A DNA stretch of 15,995 nt from an uncultured Clostridia bacterium (GCA_946410505.1 CAMKAP010000019.1:1-15995); one strand, 5' to 3'; positions 5,782-13,328 are shown, numbered from the stretch's first letter. A program made the numbers and translations. The notes: generated by a model not told the origin, from the sequence alone.

Positions 5782-8046
5782 ATGAAAAGCAACCAGAAGT
5801 TTACCGACCGGGCCGAGCGGGCCATAGAGCTTGCCCGCTGCACGGCAGGGGAGATGGGCCACAGCTTTGTAGGCACCGGGCATCTGCTGATCGGCATCGC
5901 GGCCGACGGCGACGGGCTGGGAGGCCGCGTGCTGTGCCGCAGAGGCGCGGCTCCGGGTCCGCTTCGCCGTCTGCTGGCGGAGCGGCTCGGCGCGGGAGTG
6001 TCCTCTCTGCCGATGCAGGGGCTCAGTCTCCACGCACGCAGCGCCGTGGAGCGGGCGGCGCAGGAGGCAAGCATCCTGCGGCAGGGCTTCATCGGCACCG
6101 AGCACCTGCTGATGGGGATTCTGCGCCAGCCGGACTGCGGCGGCACGCAGCTTCTGCTGGAGCTGGGTCTCGACCCCAACGACCTGGTCACGGATATTGT
6201 GGATATGTTCGGAAGCCCCGCGCCGGAGGGCAGGAGCCTGCCGGGACAGCTGCGCAGCGGACGGCGGGCCGAGACCCGGGTGCTGGATCAGTACAGCCGG
6301 GACCTGACGGAGCTGGCAGCCGCGGGACGCATCGACCCGGTGGTCAGCCGGGGGACGGAGATCCGGCGCGCCGTACAGATCCTGTCCCGCCGCAGCAAGA
6401 ACAATCCCGTCCTCGTGGGCGAACCCGGTGTGGGCAAGACCGCCGTGGCCGAGGGCCTGGCGCTGCGCATCTCCCGGGGTGACGCGCCGGAGCCTTTGCG
6501 CCGCAAGCGTATCGTCTCGCTGGATATTCCGGCCATGCTGGCCGGAACCAAGTACCGGGGCGATTTTGAGGACCGGGTGAAATCTGTTCTGCGGGACGTG
6601 AAGCGCGCCGGGGACGTGATCCTCTTTATCGACGAGCTGCACACCATCATCGGCGCGGGCAGCGCCGAGGGGGCCATCGACGCGGCCAATATCCTCAAGC
6701 CCGCGCTGGGCCGGGGCGAAGTCCAGATCATCGGCGCGACCACGCCGGAGGAGTACCGCCGCCACATCGAGAAGGATTCCGCGCTGGAGCGCCGCTTTCA
6801 GCCCGTGCAGGTCTCCGAGCCGGGCCGGGAGCAGACGCTGGAGATCCTGCGCTCCCTGCGCCCCGGGCTGGAGGCACACCACGGCGTCCGCCTGTCGGAT
6901 GAGGCGCTGGAGGCGGCCCATCGCCTCTCCGTGCGCTATATCCCGGACCGCTTTCTGCCGGACAAAGCGCTGGACCTGCTGGACGAGGCGGCGGCAAGCC
7001 TCCGTCTCAGCGGCAGCGGCGGCACCGTCGGCAGTGAAGACGTGGCCCGGGTGGTCGCTCTCTGGACCGGGATCCCGGTGACAGGGCTGGATCAGAGCGA
7101 GACAGAGCGCCTGCTGGACCTGGAAGAGCGCCTGCGGCGGCGGGTCATCGGGCAGGACGAGGCGGTGTCCGCGGTGGCGCGGGCCATCCGCCGCAGCCGT
7201 ATCGGCCTGCGGGACCCTGCCCGCCCGGTGGGCAGCTTCCTGTTCCTCGGACCCACCGGCGTGGGCAAGACCGAGCTTTGCCGGGCGCTGGCCGAGGCTG
7301 TTTTTGGCGATGAGCAGGCGGTTATCCGCCTGGATATGTCGGAATATATGGAAAAGCACAGCGTCAGCCGGATTCTGGGCTCGCCTCCGGGCTATGTAGG
7401 TTATGAGGAGGGTGGGCAGCTCACCGAACAGGTGCGGCGCAAGCCCTGGTCCGTGGTGCTTTTCGACGAGATCGAAAAGGCGCACGAGGACGTATGGAGT
7501 CTGCTGCTGCAGATCCTGGATGACGGGCATCTGACCGACGCGGGCGGCCGAAAGGTGGATTTTCGCAACACGCTCATCGTCATGACCTCCAATGTGGGCG
7601 CGAAGATCATCAGCGAAGGGCGGAGTCCGCTGGGATTCGACACAGGCACGGCCCGGGACGACGGGACCATGCGCCGGCAGGTGATGGACCAGGTGCGCGC
7701 CACCTTCCGACCGGAGTTTCTCAACCGGGTGGATGAGATCCTGGTCTTTCACCGGCTGGGACAGGCGGAGATGCTGCACATCACGGAGCTGCTGCTCGCC
7801 GCGCTGCGGGAGCGCTTTGCGGAAAAAGGGCTGCGCCTGGAGGTGGATGAAGAGGCCGTCTCCTGGCTGGCCGAACAGGGCAGCGACGAAAACTACGGCG
7901 CCCGCCCCCTGCGCCGCAGCGTTCAGCGCTGCATCGAGGACGCGGCGGCAGAGCTGCTGCTGGACGGCAGTGCCTGCCCCGGCGACACACTGAAGGCACA
8001 TGTGGAAAACGGATCTCTGCGCCTGGATATTGAAAAAGGGATGTGA
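5782..8046 (+). CDS. clpC: ClpC-type AAA+ unfoldase (Clp protease ATP-binding subunit) without middle domain
   Basis: The product has 754 residues. The ATG at 5782 is preferred because GGAAGGA lies nine bases upstream and the protein then begins with a Clp N-domain (KFTDRAERAIELAR); a longer frame from 5722 adds 20 unsupported residues. Two Clp-N repeats occupy about 1-145 (SFVGTGHLLIGI and GFIGTEHLLMGI). AAA1 has Walker A GEPGVGKT (213-220) and Walker B FIDE (D284, E285). AAA2 has Walker A GPTGVGKT (490-497) and Walker B LFDE (D562, E563). An LGF tripeptide (617-619) is the expected ClpP-docking loop, so it should feed the ClpP peptidase. The segment joining the modules runs from DLLDEAAASLRL (398-409) almost straight to VARVVALWTG, so the coiled UVR-type middle domain of Bacillus ClpC (some 55-60 residues) is absent. 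No ctsR, mcsA or mcsB is adjacent and no CtsR or CIRCE operator was seen. ClpA-like or ClpE-like naming is possible. Confidence 0.93.
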   Translation: MKSNQKFTDRAERAIELARCTAGEMGHSFVGTGHLLIGIAADGDGLGGRVLCRRGAAPGPLRRLLAERLGAGVSSLPMQGLSLHARSAVERAAQEASILRQGFIGTEHLLMGILRQPDCGGTQLLLELGLDPNDLVTDIVDMFGSPAPEGRSLPGQLRSGRRAETRVLDQYSRDLTELAAAGRIDPVVSRGTEIRRAVQILSRRSKNNPVLVGEPGVGKTAVAEGLALRISRGDAPEPLRRKRIVSLDIPAMLAGTKYRGDFEDRVKSVLRDVKRAGDVILFIDELHTIIGAGSAEGAIDAANILKPALGRGEVQIIGATTPEEYRRHIEKDSALERRFQPVQVSEPGREQTLEILRSLRPGLEAHHGVRLSDEALEAAHRLSVRYIPDRFLPDKALDLLDEAAASLRLSGSGGTVGSEDVARVVALWTGIPVTGLDQSETERLLDLEERLRRRVIGQDEAVSAVARAIRRSRIGLRDPARPVGSFLFLGPTGVGKTELCRALAEAVFGDEQAVIRLDMSEYMEKHSVSRILGSPPGYVGYEEGGQLTEQVRRKPWSVVLFDEIEKAHEDVWSLLLQILDDGHLTDAGGRKVDFRNTLIVMTSNVGAKIISEGRSPLGFDTGTARDDGTMRRQVMDQVRATFRPEFLNRVDEILVFHRLGQAEMLHITELLLAALRERFAEKGLRLEVDEEAVSWLAEQGSDENYGARPLRRSVQRCIEDAAAELLLDGSACPGDTLKAHVENGSLRLDIEKGM

Positions 8047-8066
8047 TCTTGGTCACATCCCTTTTT
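8033..8066. terminator. Bidirectional terminator between clpC and lipoprotein gene
   Basis: AAAAAGGGATGTGA (8033-8046) and TCACATCCCTTTTT (8053-8066) form a perfect 14-bp stem with a 6-base loop. Each strand gets five T at the 3' side, so it can end both the plus-strand clpC transcript and the convergent minus-strand gene. The clpC TGA stop (8044-8046) is part of the stem. Confidence 0.88.
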
Positions 8067-8077
8067 CTGTTTCCGTA

Positions 8078-8674
8078 CTATACCGCGAGCTCTATGGTGC
8101 CGGCCGCGCTCAACACCTGCACCGCCGAGGGGTCGAGATAGAAGCCGGCCCAGACCTTGGATTCCGGCTGCATCTGTGCCCAGCCGTTGAAGAAGGCGTT
8201 GGCATAGCCCACGCGGGCGTTGTAGTCGGTGCCGTAGGCGCTGCGGGGGAGGGCAGCGCGGTCAAAGACCGCGGTTTTGGTGGCGTTTGTGGCGTAGAGC
8301 CTGTCGCCCATGTGGCGGTAGGTGTAGTGCACGGTGTCAATCTCCAGCGTCTCCACATAGATGTCAAAGTTCAGCTCGAAGCGGACGCTGTACATGCCCT
8401 CCGGGTTGAGGTAGGGCAGGTACTCGTCCTTGAGCACCACGCAGTAGTTCTGGCAGACCTGGGAGATGATCTCCGTGCTGGTCAGGATGTACAGCGGGAT
8501 TTCAACGATCTCGAAATACTGCTGCCAGTTGTCCGGGGTGATCTCATAGCTGCGGTAGCTGCGCTGCATCTGCACGGGCGTGACGGTCTCCACGGGCTCC
8601 TCCTGCTTCTTTCCGCAGGCGCAGAGCGTAAAACACAGCGAGCAGAGCAGCAACAGGGCAAGGATTCTTCTCAT
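8078..8674 (-). CDS. Secreted lipoprotein of unknown function
   Basis: The product has 198 residues and no recognised domain. It starts MRRILALLLLCSLCFTLCAC, a lipoprotein signal with lipobox LCAC and lipid-modified Cys20. A short charged linker (GKKQEEPVETVTP) follows. The mature part of about 165 residues is rich in Tyr, Glu and Val with alternating hydrophobic residues (YSVRFELNFDIYVETLEIDTV, split here by its natural loops), suggesting a beta-rich fold exposed outside the cell. Upstream, GGAGATGG gives a moderate ribosome site about ten bases before the ATG, and a promoter lies at 8719-8747. It is convergent with clpC and shares that terminator. It lies downstream of the pyridoxal kinase gene on the same strand, but the private promoter suggests independent expression. 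The function is unknown. Confidence 0.85.
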   Translation of the reverse strand: MRRILALLLLCSLCFTLCACGKKQEEPVETVTPVQMQRSYRSYEITPDNWQQYFEIVEIPLYILTSTEIISQVCQNYCVVLKDEYLPYLNPEGMYSVRFELNFDIYVETLEIDTVHYTYRHMGDRLYATNATKTAVFDRAALPRSAYGTDYNARVGYANAFFNGWAQMQPESKVWAGFYLDPSAVQVLSAAGTIELAV

Positions 8675-8696
8675 AAAGTATATTCCATCTCCGTAA

Positions 8697-8737
8697 AGCG
8701 TTTTTCCTTATCCCTGACAGTATAACCCAAAAACGCT
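8697..8737. repeat. 9-bp inverted repeat around the lipoprotein promoter -10
   Basis: AGCGTTTTT (8697-8705) and AAAAACGCT (8729-8737) are perfect reverse complements 23 bases apart and bracket the -10 box at 8719-8724. One arm lies in the -35/-10 spacer and the other in the start of the transcript. This could be an operator; a terminator for the upstream kinase gene is less likely as no T-run follows. Confidence 0.4.
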
Positions 8738-8747
8738 CCGCCGTCCA
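8719..8747 (-). promoter_or_regulatory. Candidate promoter of the 8078-8674 lipoprotein gene
   Basis: On the minus strand -35 TGGACG (8747-8742, 4 of 6 consensus), a 17-base spacer and -10 TATACT (8724-8719, 5 of 6) lie 45 bases upstream of the ATG. Confidence 0.55.
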
Positions 8748-8760
8748 CTCTTTCTGTATT

Positions 8761-9603
8761 TCAGCAGGCGGAAAGGCCCAGCATACGCAGATAGGCGGGC
8801 AGCTGCGGCTCAAACTTGACACCGTACCAGTGTTCGGCGTCGCCCTGGGTGCGCTCGATGCACAGCAGGGTATAGTCGGCGGCAATCACGGCGGCGTCAT
8901 AGGCGCTCTTTCCGTTCAGCAGAGCCCCCACGAAGGCGGCGGCATACACGTCCCCTGTGCCGTGGCAGCCCTTGGAGATGCGCCGGTGCTCGTAATAGCG
9001 GTCCTGCCCCTTCTCGCGGACCACCACGCCCGTATATCCCTCCCGGTAGCCGACGCCGGTGAGAACAATGGCTTTTGCGCCGGCGGCGCTGAGCCGGTCC
9101 AGCAGCGCTGCGATGTAGCTCTCGTCGTAGTCCTCCCGATACGCCATGCCGGTCAGGAAACAGGCCTCGGTGATGTTGGGCAGGATAATGTCCGCCGAGA
9201 AGGAAAGCCCCTTCATGGCCTCCACATAGTCCATGTCAAAGGCGGGATAGAGCTTCCCGTTGTCCGCCATGGCGGGGTCCACAATGGCGAGGGCTCCCGG
9301 CGCGGAAAGGCGGCGGATGATGTCCTGCACATAGGCGACCTGCTCTGTACTGCCGAGATAGCCGGTATATACCGCGTCAAAGCGGATGCGCTCCTTTTCC
9401 CAGTGCTCCGCGATGGCGGGAATGTCCTCCGTCAGATCCCGCACGGTGTAGCCGGAAAAGCCCGCCGTGTGGGTGGAGAGGACCGCCGAAGGGAGGATGC
9501 AGGTCTCCTGCCCCGCCGCGGACAGGATGGGCAGCGCCACCGTCAGCGAGCACTGGCCCACACAGGAGATGTCCTGGATCGTCAGAATTTTATGATAAGA
9601 CAT
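8761..9603 (-). CDS. Pyridoxal/pyridoxamine kinase (PfkB/ribokinase-like fold, PdxY/ThiD type)
   Basis: The product has 280 residues if started at the ATG at 9603-9601, chosen because AAGGAGG (9613-9619) is nine bases upstream; a frame from 9639 would add 12 residues and begin inside the -10 box. The N-terminal ILTIQDISCVGQCSLTVALP and the phrase LSTHTAGFSGYT are characteristic of pyridoxal kinases. GCHGTGD near the C-terminus supplies the anion hole and catalytic Asp218. The enzyme phosphorylates pyridoxal, pyridoxamine or pyridoxine with ATP, giving the cofactor PLP in the cytoplasm as part of vitamin B6 salvage. It is divergent from a MocR-type PLP-related regulator and two enzyme genes, one of which needs PLP. 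This arrangement resembles pdxR-controlled loci; regulation by that neighbour is inferred. Length is normal. Confidence 0.92.
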   Translation of the reverse strand: MSYHKILTIQDISCVGQCSLTVALPILSAAGQETCILPSAVLSTHTAGFSGYTVRDLTEDIPAIAEHWEKERIRFDAVYTGYLGSTEQVAYVQDIIRRLSAPGALAIVDPAMADNGKLYPAFDMDYVEAMKGLSFSADIILPNITEACFLTGMAYREDYDESYIAALLDRLSAAGAKAIVLTGVGYREGYTGVVVREKGQDRYYEHRRISKGCHGTGDVYAAAFVGALLNGKSAYDAAVIAADYTLLCIERTQGDAEHWYGVKFEPQLPAYLRMLGLSAC

Positions 9604-9637
9604 GGGGCAAAGCCTCCTTGACAAGTTTTGTAAGAAC

Positions 9638-9666
9638 ATTATAATAAGAAACTGACCCTATGTATA
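9638..9666 (-). promoter_or_regulatory. Promoter of the pyridoxal kinase gene
   Basis: On the minus strand -35 TATACA (9666-9661), a 17-base spacer and a perfect -10 TATAAT (9643-9638) lie 34 bases upstream of the ATG. The rest of the 134-bp divergent spacer holds TCAAAG-TCAAAA (9706-9716) and CAGTC...GACTG (9671-9675, 9701-9705), which might be binding half-sites for the regulator, but neither is compelling. No good plus-strand promoter was seen. Confidence 0.65.
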
Positions 9667-9737
9667 TTGCCAGTCTGATTCTTTTTTATAAGACCAGATT
9701 GACTGTCAAAGTCAAAACGGGGAGGAGGCTGGCAAAC

Positions 9738-10814
9738 GTGCAGATTCAGATCGACCGGGACTCCGGGGAGTGCGCCTATACGCAGCTCTACCGGCAGCTG
9801 CGCGCCGCCATCGTTTCGGGGGCGCTGCCCGCGGGCGGCCGCCTGCCATCCAAGAGGAGCCTTGCGGAGGAGACGGGGCTGAGTCTCATCACGGTGGAGC
9901 ACGCGCTGGCCCTCCTGTGCGACGAGGGCTACGCCGAAATGCACCCGCGCAGCGGCTGCTATGCCGTCTTCGGCGGCGGCAGCGCACCTCCCGCGCTGCC
10001 GCCTGCCGCGCTGGAGGATATGAGCGCGGGAGACGATGCGCCGGAGGATTTCCCTTTTTCCGTCTGGGCGCGGACCATGCGCCGGGTGCTCGCGGATTAT
10101 GACCGCCGCATCCTCTCCCGCTCCCCGAACCGCGGCTGCCTTGAGCTGCGCCGGGCGCTGGCGGGCTATCTGGGCCGCAGCCGCGGCATTGCCGTCCGCC
10201 CCGAGCAGATCCTGATCGGCGCGGGGGCGGAGTATCTCTACGGGCTGGTGGTGCAGCTGCTGGGAAGGACGCGGCACTATGCCCTGGAAGACCCCTGCTA
10301 TGAGAAAATCCGCCGGGTCTATGAGGCCAACGGCGCCCGCTGTGAGGGCCTTCCCATGGGGTCTGACGGCATCGTGAGCGAGGCTCTGGCGCAAAGCGCC
10401 GCCAGCGTCCTGCATGTGACGCCTTTTCACAGCTACCCCAGCGGCGTCACGGCGCCCGCCTCCAAGCGGCACGAATACGCACGCTGGGCCAGGGAGCGCG
10501 GAGGCTATATTGTGGAGGACGACTATGACGCGGAGTTTGCCTCACTGCGCGGGCAGATCGAAACGATTTTTTCTCTCGCCCCGGAGCGGGTGCTGTACCT
10601 GAACACCTTTTCGAAGATCCTGGCCCCGTCTGTGCGTGTGGGCTTTCTGGTGCTGCCGGAGGCGCTGCTGGAGGCCTACGCCCGGCGGCTGGACTTCTAT
10701 TCCTGCACAGTGCCGGTCTTCGACCAGCTGGTGCTGGCGGAGTTCATCGCCCAGGGGCATCTGGAGCGCTATATCAACCGGAGAAAACGGCGGCTGCTGA
10801 AAAAGCAGAAATAG
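9738..10814 (+). CDS. MocR/PdxR-type GntR regulator with shortened aminotransferase-like domain
   Basis: The product has 358 residues from the GTG at 9738, chosen because GGGGAGGAGG (9719-9728) is nine bases upstream; a frame from the ATG at 9660 would add 26 residues of poor quality. Residues 1 to about 75 are a GntR winged helix (YTQLYRQLRAAIVSGALPAG, LPSKRSLAEETGLS, TVEHAL). The rest is fold-type-I aminotransferase-like, with EDDYDAEF (260-267) and the PLP-lysine motif TFSKILAPSVRVGFLV (K293). MocR proteins such as GabR or PdxR have roughly 450-480 residues; this one stops at YINRRKRRLLKKQK, where the long helix joining the large and small domains begins, so about 100 C-terminal residues are missing. 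No continuation exists in other frames: the next gene's ribosome site follows directly. It may sense PLP or an amino acid and control the adjacent genes, or it may be a decaying regulator. Confidence 0.88.
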   Translation: MQIQIDRDSGECAYTQLYRQLRAAIVSGALPAGGRLPSKRSLAEETGLSLITVEHALALLCDEGYAEMHPRSGCYAVFGGGSAPPALPPAALEDMSAGDDAPEDFPFSVWARTMRRVLADYDRRILSRSPNRGCLELRRALAGYLGRSRGIAVRPEQILIGAGAEYLYGLVVQLLGRTRHYALEDPCYEKIRRVYEANGARCEGLPMGSDGIVSEALAQSAASVLHVTPFHSYPSGVTAPASKRHEYARWARERGGYIVEDDYDAEFASLRGQIETIFSLAPERVLYLNTFSKILAPSVRVGFLVLPEALLEAYARRLDFYSCTVPVFDQLVLAEFIAQGHLERYINRRKRRLLKKQK

Positions 10815-10828
10815 AGGAGGAAAGGCCA

Positions 10829-11851
10829 ATGCTGTACTTTTTGAGCGACTATACCGAAGGCTGCCATGAAAAGCTGCTGGCGGCTCTGGCGGAGAGCAAC
10901 CGGGAATCCCAGCCGGGCTACGGCGAGGACCGCTGGTGCCGCAGCGCGGCGGACAAGATCCGCGCCCTCTGCGGCGAAGACGCCGATGTGTTTTTTCTAA
11001 ACGGCGGCACCCAGGCAAATCTGGTGGTGATCGCCTCGCTCCTGCGGGGCTATGAGGCGGTGGTCGCCGCCGAGACCGGGCACATTGCGGTCCATGAGGC
11101 GGGCGCCATCGAGCGGACCTGCCACAAGGTGATCACGCTGCCCTCCCATGAGGGGAAGCTCTGCGCTGCGGAGCTGGAGCGGTATCTCGCCGCTTTCTTT
11201 GCCGACGCGACCCATGAGCACATGCCGGAGCCCGCTCTGGTCTATCTCTCCCAGCCCACCGAGTTGGGCACGCTCTACACGAAGCGGGAACTGGGAGAAA
11301 TCTCCGCCGTCTGCCGCCGCCGGGAGCTGAAGCTCTTTCTGGACGGCGCCAGGCTTGGCTACGGCCTGATGAGTCCCGCCTGCGATATGGGCATCCGGGA
11401 CGTGGCGGAGCTCTGTGACGTGTTCTACATCGGCGGCACGAAGGTGGGCGCTCTCTGCGGGGAGGCGGTGGTTTTCCCCGGGCACGGCGCGCCGAAGGGC
11501 TTTTTCAGCTCGGTCAAGCAGCACGGTGCGCTGCTGGCCAAGGGGCGGCTGCTGGGCGTGCAGTTTGACACGCTCTTCACCGACGGTCTGTACTGGGACA
11601 TTTCGCGTCACGCCATTGATCAGGCCATGGCGCTCAAGGCGGCGTTTGCGGAAAAGGGTTATCCGCTCTTTGCGGATTCCCCCACCAACCAGCAGTTCGT
11701 GATCCTCACGCCGGCGCAGAAGGAACGACTGGAGAAGGACGTGGCCTTCAACGTCTGGCAGCCCCTCGACGACGGGCGCTTCGCCGTCCGTTTTGTGACG
11801 AGCTGGGCCACCCGCCCCGAGGACATTCAGGCGCTCAAGGCGCTGCTGTGA
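10829..11851 (+). CDS. ltaE: Threonine aldolase-family PLP enzyme (low-specificity L-threonine aldolase)
   Basis: The product has 340 residues with ribosome site GGAGGAAAGG (10815-10824). Family features are the start FLSDYTEGCHEKLLAAL, VFFLNGGTQANLVVIASLL, the histidine region AETGHIAVHEAGAIE that stacks on the cofactor ring, LFLDGARLGYGL with the cofactor-binding Asp, and YIGGTKVGALCGEA with the Schiff-base Lys205. The reaction is cleavage of L-threonine or L-allo-threonine to glycine and acetaldehyde using PLP. Other family members are beta-eliminating lyases acting on related beta-hydroxy amino acids, so the substrate is inferred. The gene begins 14 bases after the MocR-type regulator and 10 bases before an aldehyde dehydrogenase, which could remove the acetaldehyde. 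Length is normal. The divergent B6 kinase could supply the cofactor. Confidence 0.9.
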   Translation: MLYFLSDYTEGCHEKLLAALAESNRESQPGYGEDRWCRSAADKIRALCGEDADVFFLNGGTQANLVVIASLLRGYEAVVAAETGHIAVHEAGAIERTCHKVITLPSHEGKLCAAELERYLAAFFADATHEHMPEPALVYLSQPTELGTLYTKRELGEISAVCRRRELKLFLDGARLGYGLMSPACDMGIRDVAELCDVFYIGGTKVGALCGEAVVFPGHGAPKGFFSSVKQHGALLAKGRLLGVQFDTLFTDGLYWDISRHAIDQAMALKAAFAEKGYPLFADSPTNQQFVILTPAQKERLEKDVAFNVWQPLDDGRFAVRFVTSWATRPEDIQALKALL

Positions 11852-11861
11852 GGGAAACAAG

Positions 11862-13268
11862 ATGGAATGGACAAAAGAGCGCATCCATGAGACCGTGGAG
11901 GCTCAGCGCCGCTTTTTCCGCGGCGGCAAAACGCTGGACGTAAACTGGCGCATTGCACAGCTCAAGAAGCTGCGCGCCGCGGTGCAGGCGCAGCAGGACG
12001 AACTGCTGGCGGCGCTGCGGGCGGATCTGGGGCGCAGTGACACCGAATCCTATTTCTGCGACATCGGCACAAGCGTCGTGGAACTGAACGAGGCCATCCG
12101 CGGTCTGCGCCGCTGGGCCCGGCCCGAGACGCGCTTCAGCGGTCTGACCTGCTTTCCCAGTGTGATCACCAAGGTCTACAAGATGCCCTACGGCGTTACG
12201 CTGATCGTGAGCCCCTTCAACTTCCCGATCCTGCTGACGCTGGGCGTGCTGGCTGCCAGCCTTGCCGGCGGAAACACCGCCGTCATCAAGGCCAGTGCCA
12301 AATCGCCCAACTGTACGGCGGCCCTGCAGAAGCTCATCGCCTCCGTCTTCCCGCCGGAGTACGTCACCGTGGTGGACGGCGGGCACGAGGTGGGCGACCT
12401 CTGCCTCTCCGAACGCTTTGACAAGATCTTCTATACCGGCTCGCCGAAGGTGGGACGGCATGTGCTGCAGATGGCGGCGGACAATCTCACGCCCGCGGCG
12501 CTGGAGCTGGGCGGCGAGACCGGCAACTGGTGCGTGGTGCGCGCGGACGCCGACCTGAAGGACGCGGCGCGGAAAATCGCTTTCTTCAAGCTCTGCAACA
12601 GCGGGCAGATCTGCATCAATATCAACCAGGTCGCCGTGGCCGAAGAGATCGCGGAGGACTTCCTGCGGGAGCTGAAGGCCGCCTTCGGAAAGCAGATCGG
12701 CGACGCGCTGCACAATGCCGAATATCCCCGGCTCATCAGCCGCAGGGCCTACGACAAGTGCGCCGCCCGGGCCGGGCAGTACGCCGACCGGATCGTTTAC
12801 GGCGGACAGGGGGATGCCGAGACGCTCCGCTTCGAGCCGACGATCCTCTATCCCGTGGGCATCGACGAGGAGATCGTACAGCAGGAGCTCTTCTGCCCGC
12901 TGCTTCCGGTGGTATCCTTCCCGGACGCGGAGATCGACCGCGTAATGGAGACCATCGCCGGGCGGGAGCACGGCCTTGCACTCTATCTCTTCACGAGGGA
13001 TCTCCGCTGGGCGAAAAAGGCCATGGCCAGCCAGCAGTACGGCGGCGGCTGCATCAACGAAGTCTGCCTGCAGCTCATGGTGCGCGGTGCGCCGTTCGGC
13101 GGCACCGGCCACTCCGGCATGGGGGCCTACCACGGGGAGTGGGGCTTCCGGGAGTTTACGCATCCGTCCACGGTGCTCATAGGCTCGACGCACTTCAACC
13201 TCCCCCTGCGGGAGCACCCCTATCACAGCCGCTGGAAGCAGAAGCTGCTGGGGCGGTTTCTCCGCTGA
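11862..13268 (+). CDS. NAD(P)-dependent aldehyde dehydrogenase (class 3-like, YwdH type)
   Basis: The product has 468 residues; a GAGGGAAAC ribosome site lies just before the ATG. Class-3-like features are the absence of a long N-terminal extension, PYGVTLIVSPFNFPILLTL, the cofactor-loop YTGSPKVGRHV, catalytic Glu215 in ELGG, catalytic Cys251 in NSGQIC, PFGGTGHSGMGAYHG, and a C-terminus (LPLREHPYHSRWKQKLL) typical of class 3 enzymes. It oxidises an aldehyde to the acid with NAD(P)+ in the cytoplasm. Placed 10 bases after a threonine aldolase, acetaldehyde is the natural candidate, though fatty aldehydes are usual class 3 substrates. Residues next to both catalytic motifs differ from the common forms: ELGGETGN rather than ELGGKSP, and GQICININ rather than GQTCVAPD. 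These changes could alter specificity. A weak hairpin (13270-13284) followed by T5 is the only terminator-like site downstream. Confidence 0.92.
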   Translation: MEWTKERIHETVEAQRRFFRGGKTLDVNWRIAQLKKLRAAVQAQQDELLAALRADLGRSDTESYFCDIGTSVVELNEAIRGLRRWARPETRFSGLTCFPSVITKVYKMPYGVTLIVSPFNFPILLTLGVLAASLAGGNTAVIKASAKSPNCTAALQKLIASVFPPEYVTVVDGGHEVGDLCLSERFDKIFYTGSPKVGRHVLQMAADNLTPAALELGGETGNWCVVRADADLKDAARKIAFFKLCNSGQICININQVAVAEEIAEDFLRELKAAFGKQIGDALHNAEYPRLISRRAYDKCAARAGQYADRIVYGGQGDAETLRFEPTILYPVGIDEEIVQQELFCPLLPVVSFPDAEIDRVMETIAGREHGLALYLFTRDLRWAKKAMASQQYGGGCINEVCLQLMVRGAPFGGTGHSGMGAYHGEWGFREFTHPSTVLIGSTHFNLPLREHPYHSRWKQKLLGRFLR

Positions 13269-13269
13269 T

Positions 13270-13290
13270 ACAGAATATGTCTGTGATTTT
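13270..13290 (+). terminator. Weak terminator-like hairpin after the aldehyde dehydrogenase gene
   Basis: ACAGA (13270-13274) and TCTGT (13280-13284) form a 5-bp stem with a 5-base loop, then GA and five T. It overlaps the end of the gene and precedes the rny promoter by a few bases. The stem is too short and AT-rich to be convincing. Confidence 0.3.
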
Positions 13291-13293
13291 TAC

Positions 13294-13322
13294 TTGACAT
13301 AACTATTAGAAAAGACTAAAAT
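13294..13322 (+). promoter_or_regulatory. Strong promoter of the rny transcription unit
   Basis: A perfect -35 TTGACA (13294-13299), a 17-base spacer and -10 TAAAAT (13317-13322) predict a start near 13329. A second TATAAT at 13331-13336 has no good -35. The leader to the rny start is about 357 bases, 193 of them an apparent insertion. Confidence 0.82.
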
Positions 13323-13328
13323 AAATTG

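Noticed and set aside
5608..8001. Open frame of 797 codons antisense to clpC
   Set aside because: Low-complexity Gln/His/Arg/Ala composition, no ribosome site or domain; the opposite strand encodes a complete AAA+ protein.
10800..10830. Frameshift explaining the short MocR protein
   Set aside because: No frame after 10814 continues the aminotransferase domain; a good ribosome site and the start of the aldolase gene follow at once.
11835..13226. Open frame of 463 codons antisense to the aldehyde dehydrogenase gene
   Set aside because: Composition and lack of motifs mark it as a shadow; the sense protein has catalytic Glu and Cys in place.
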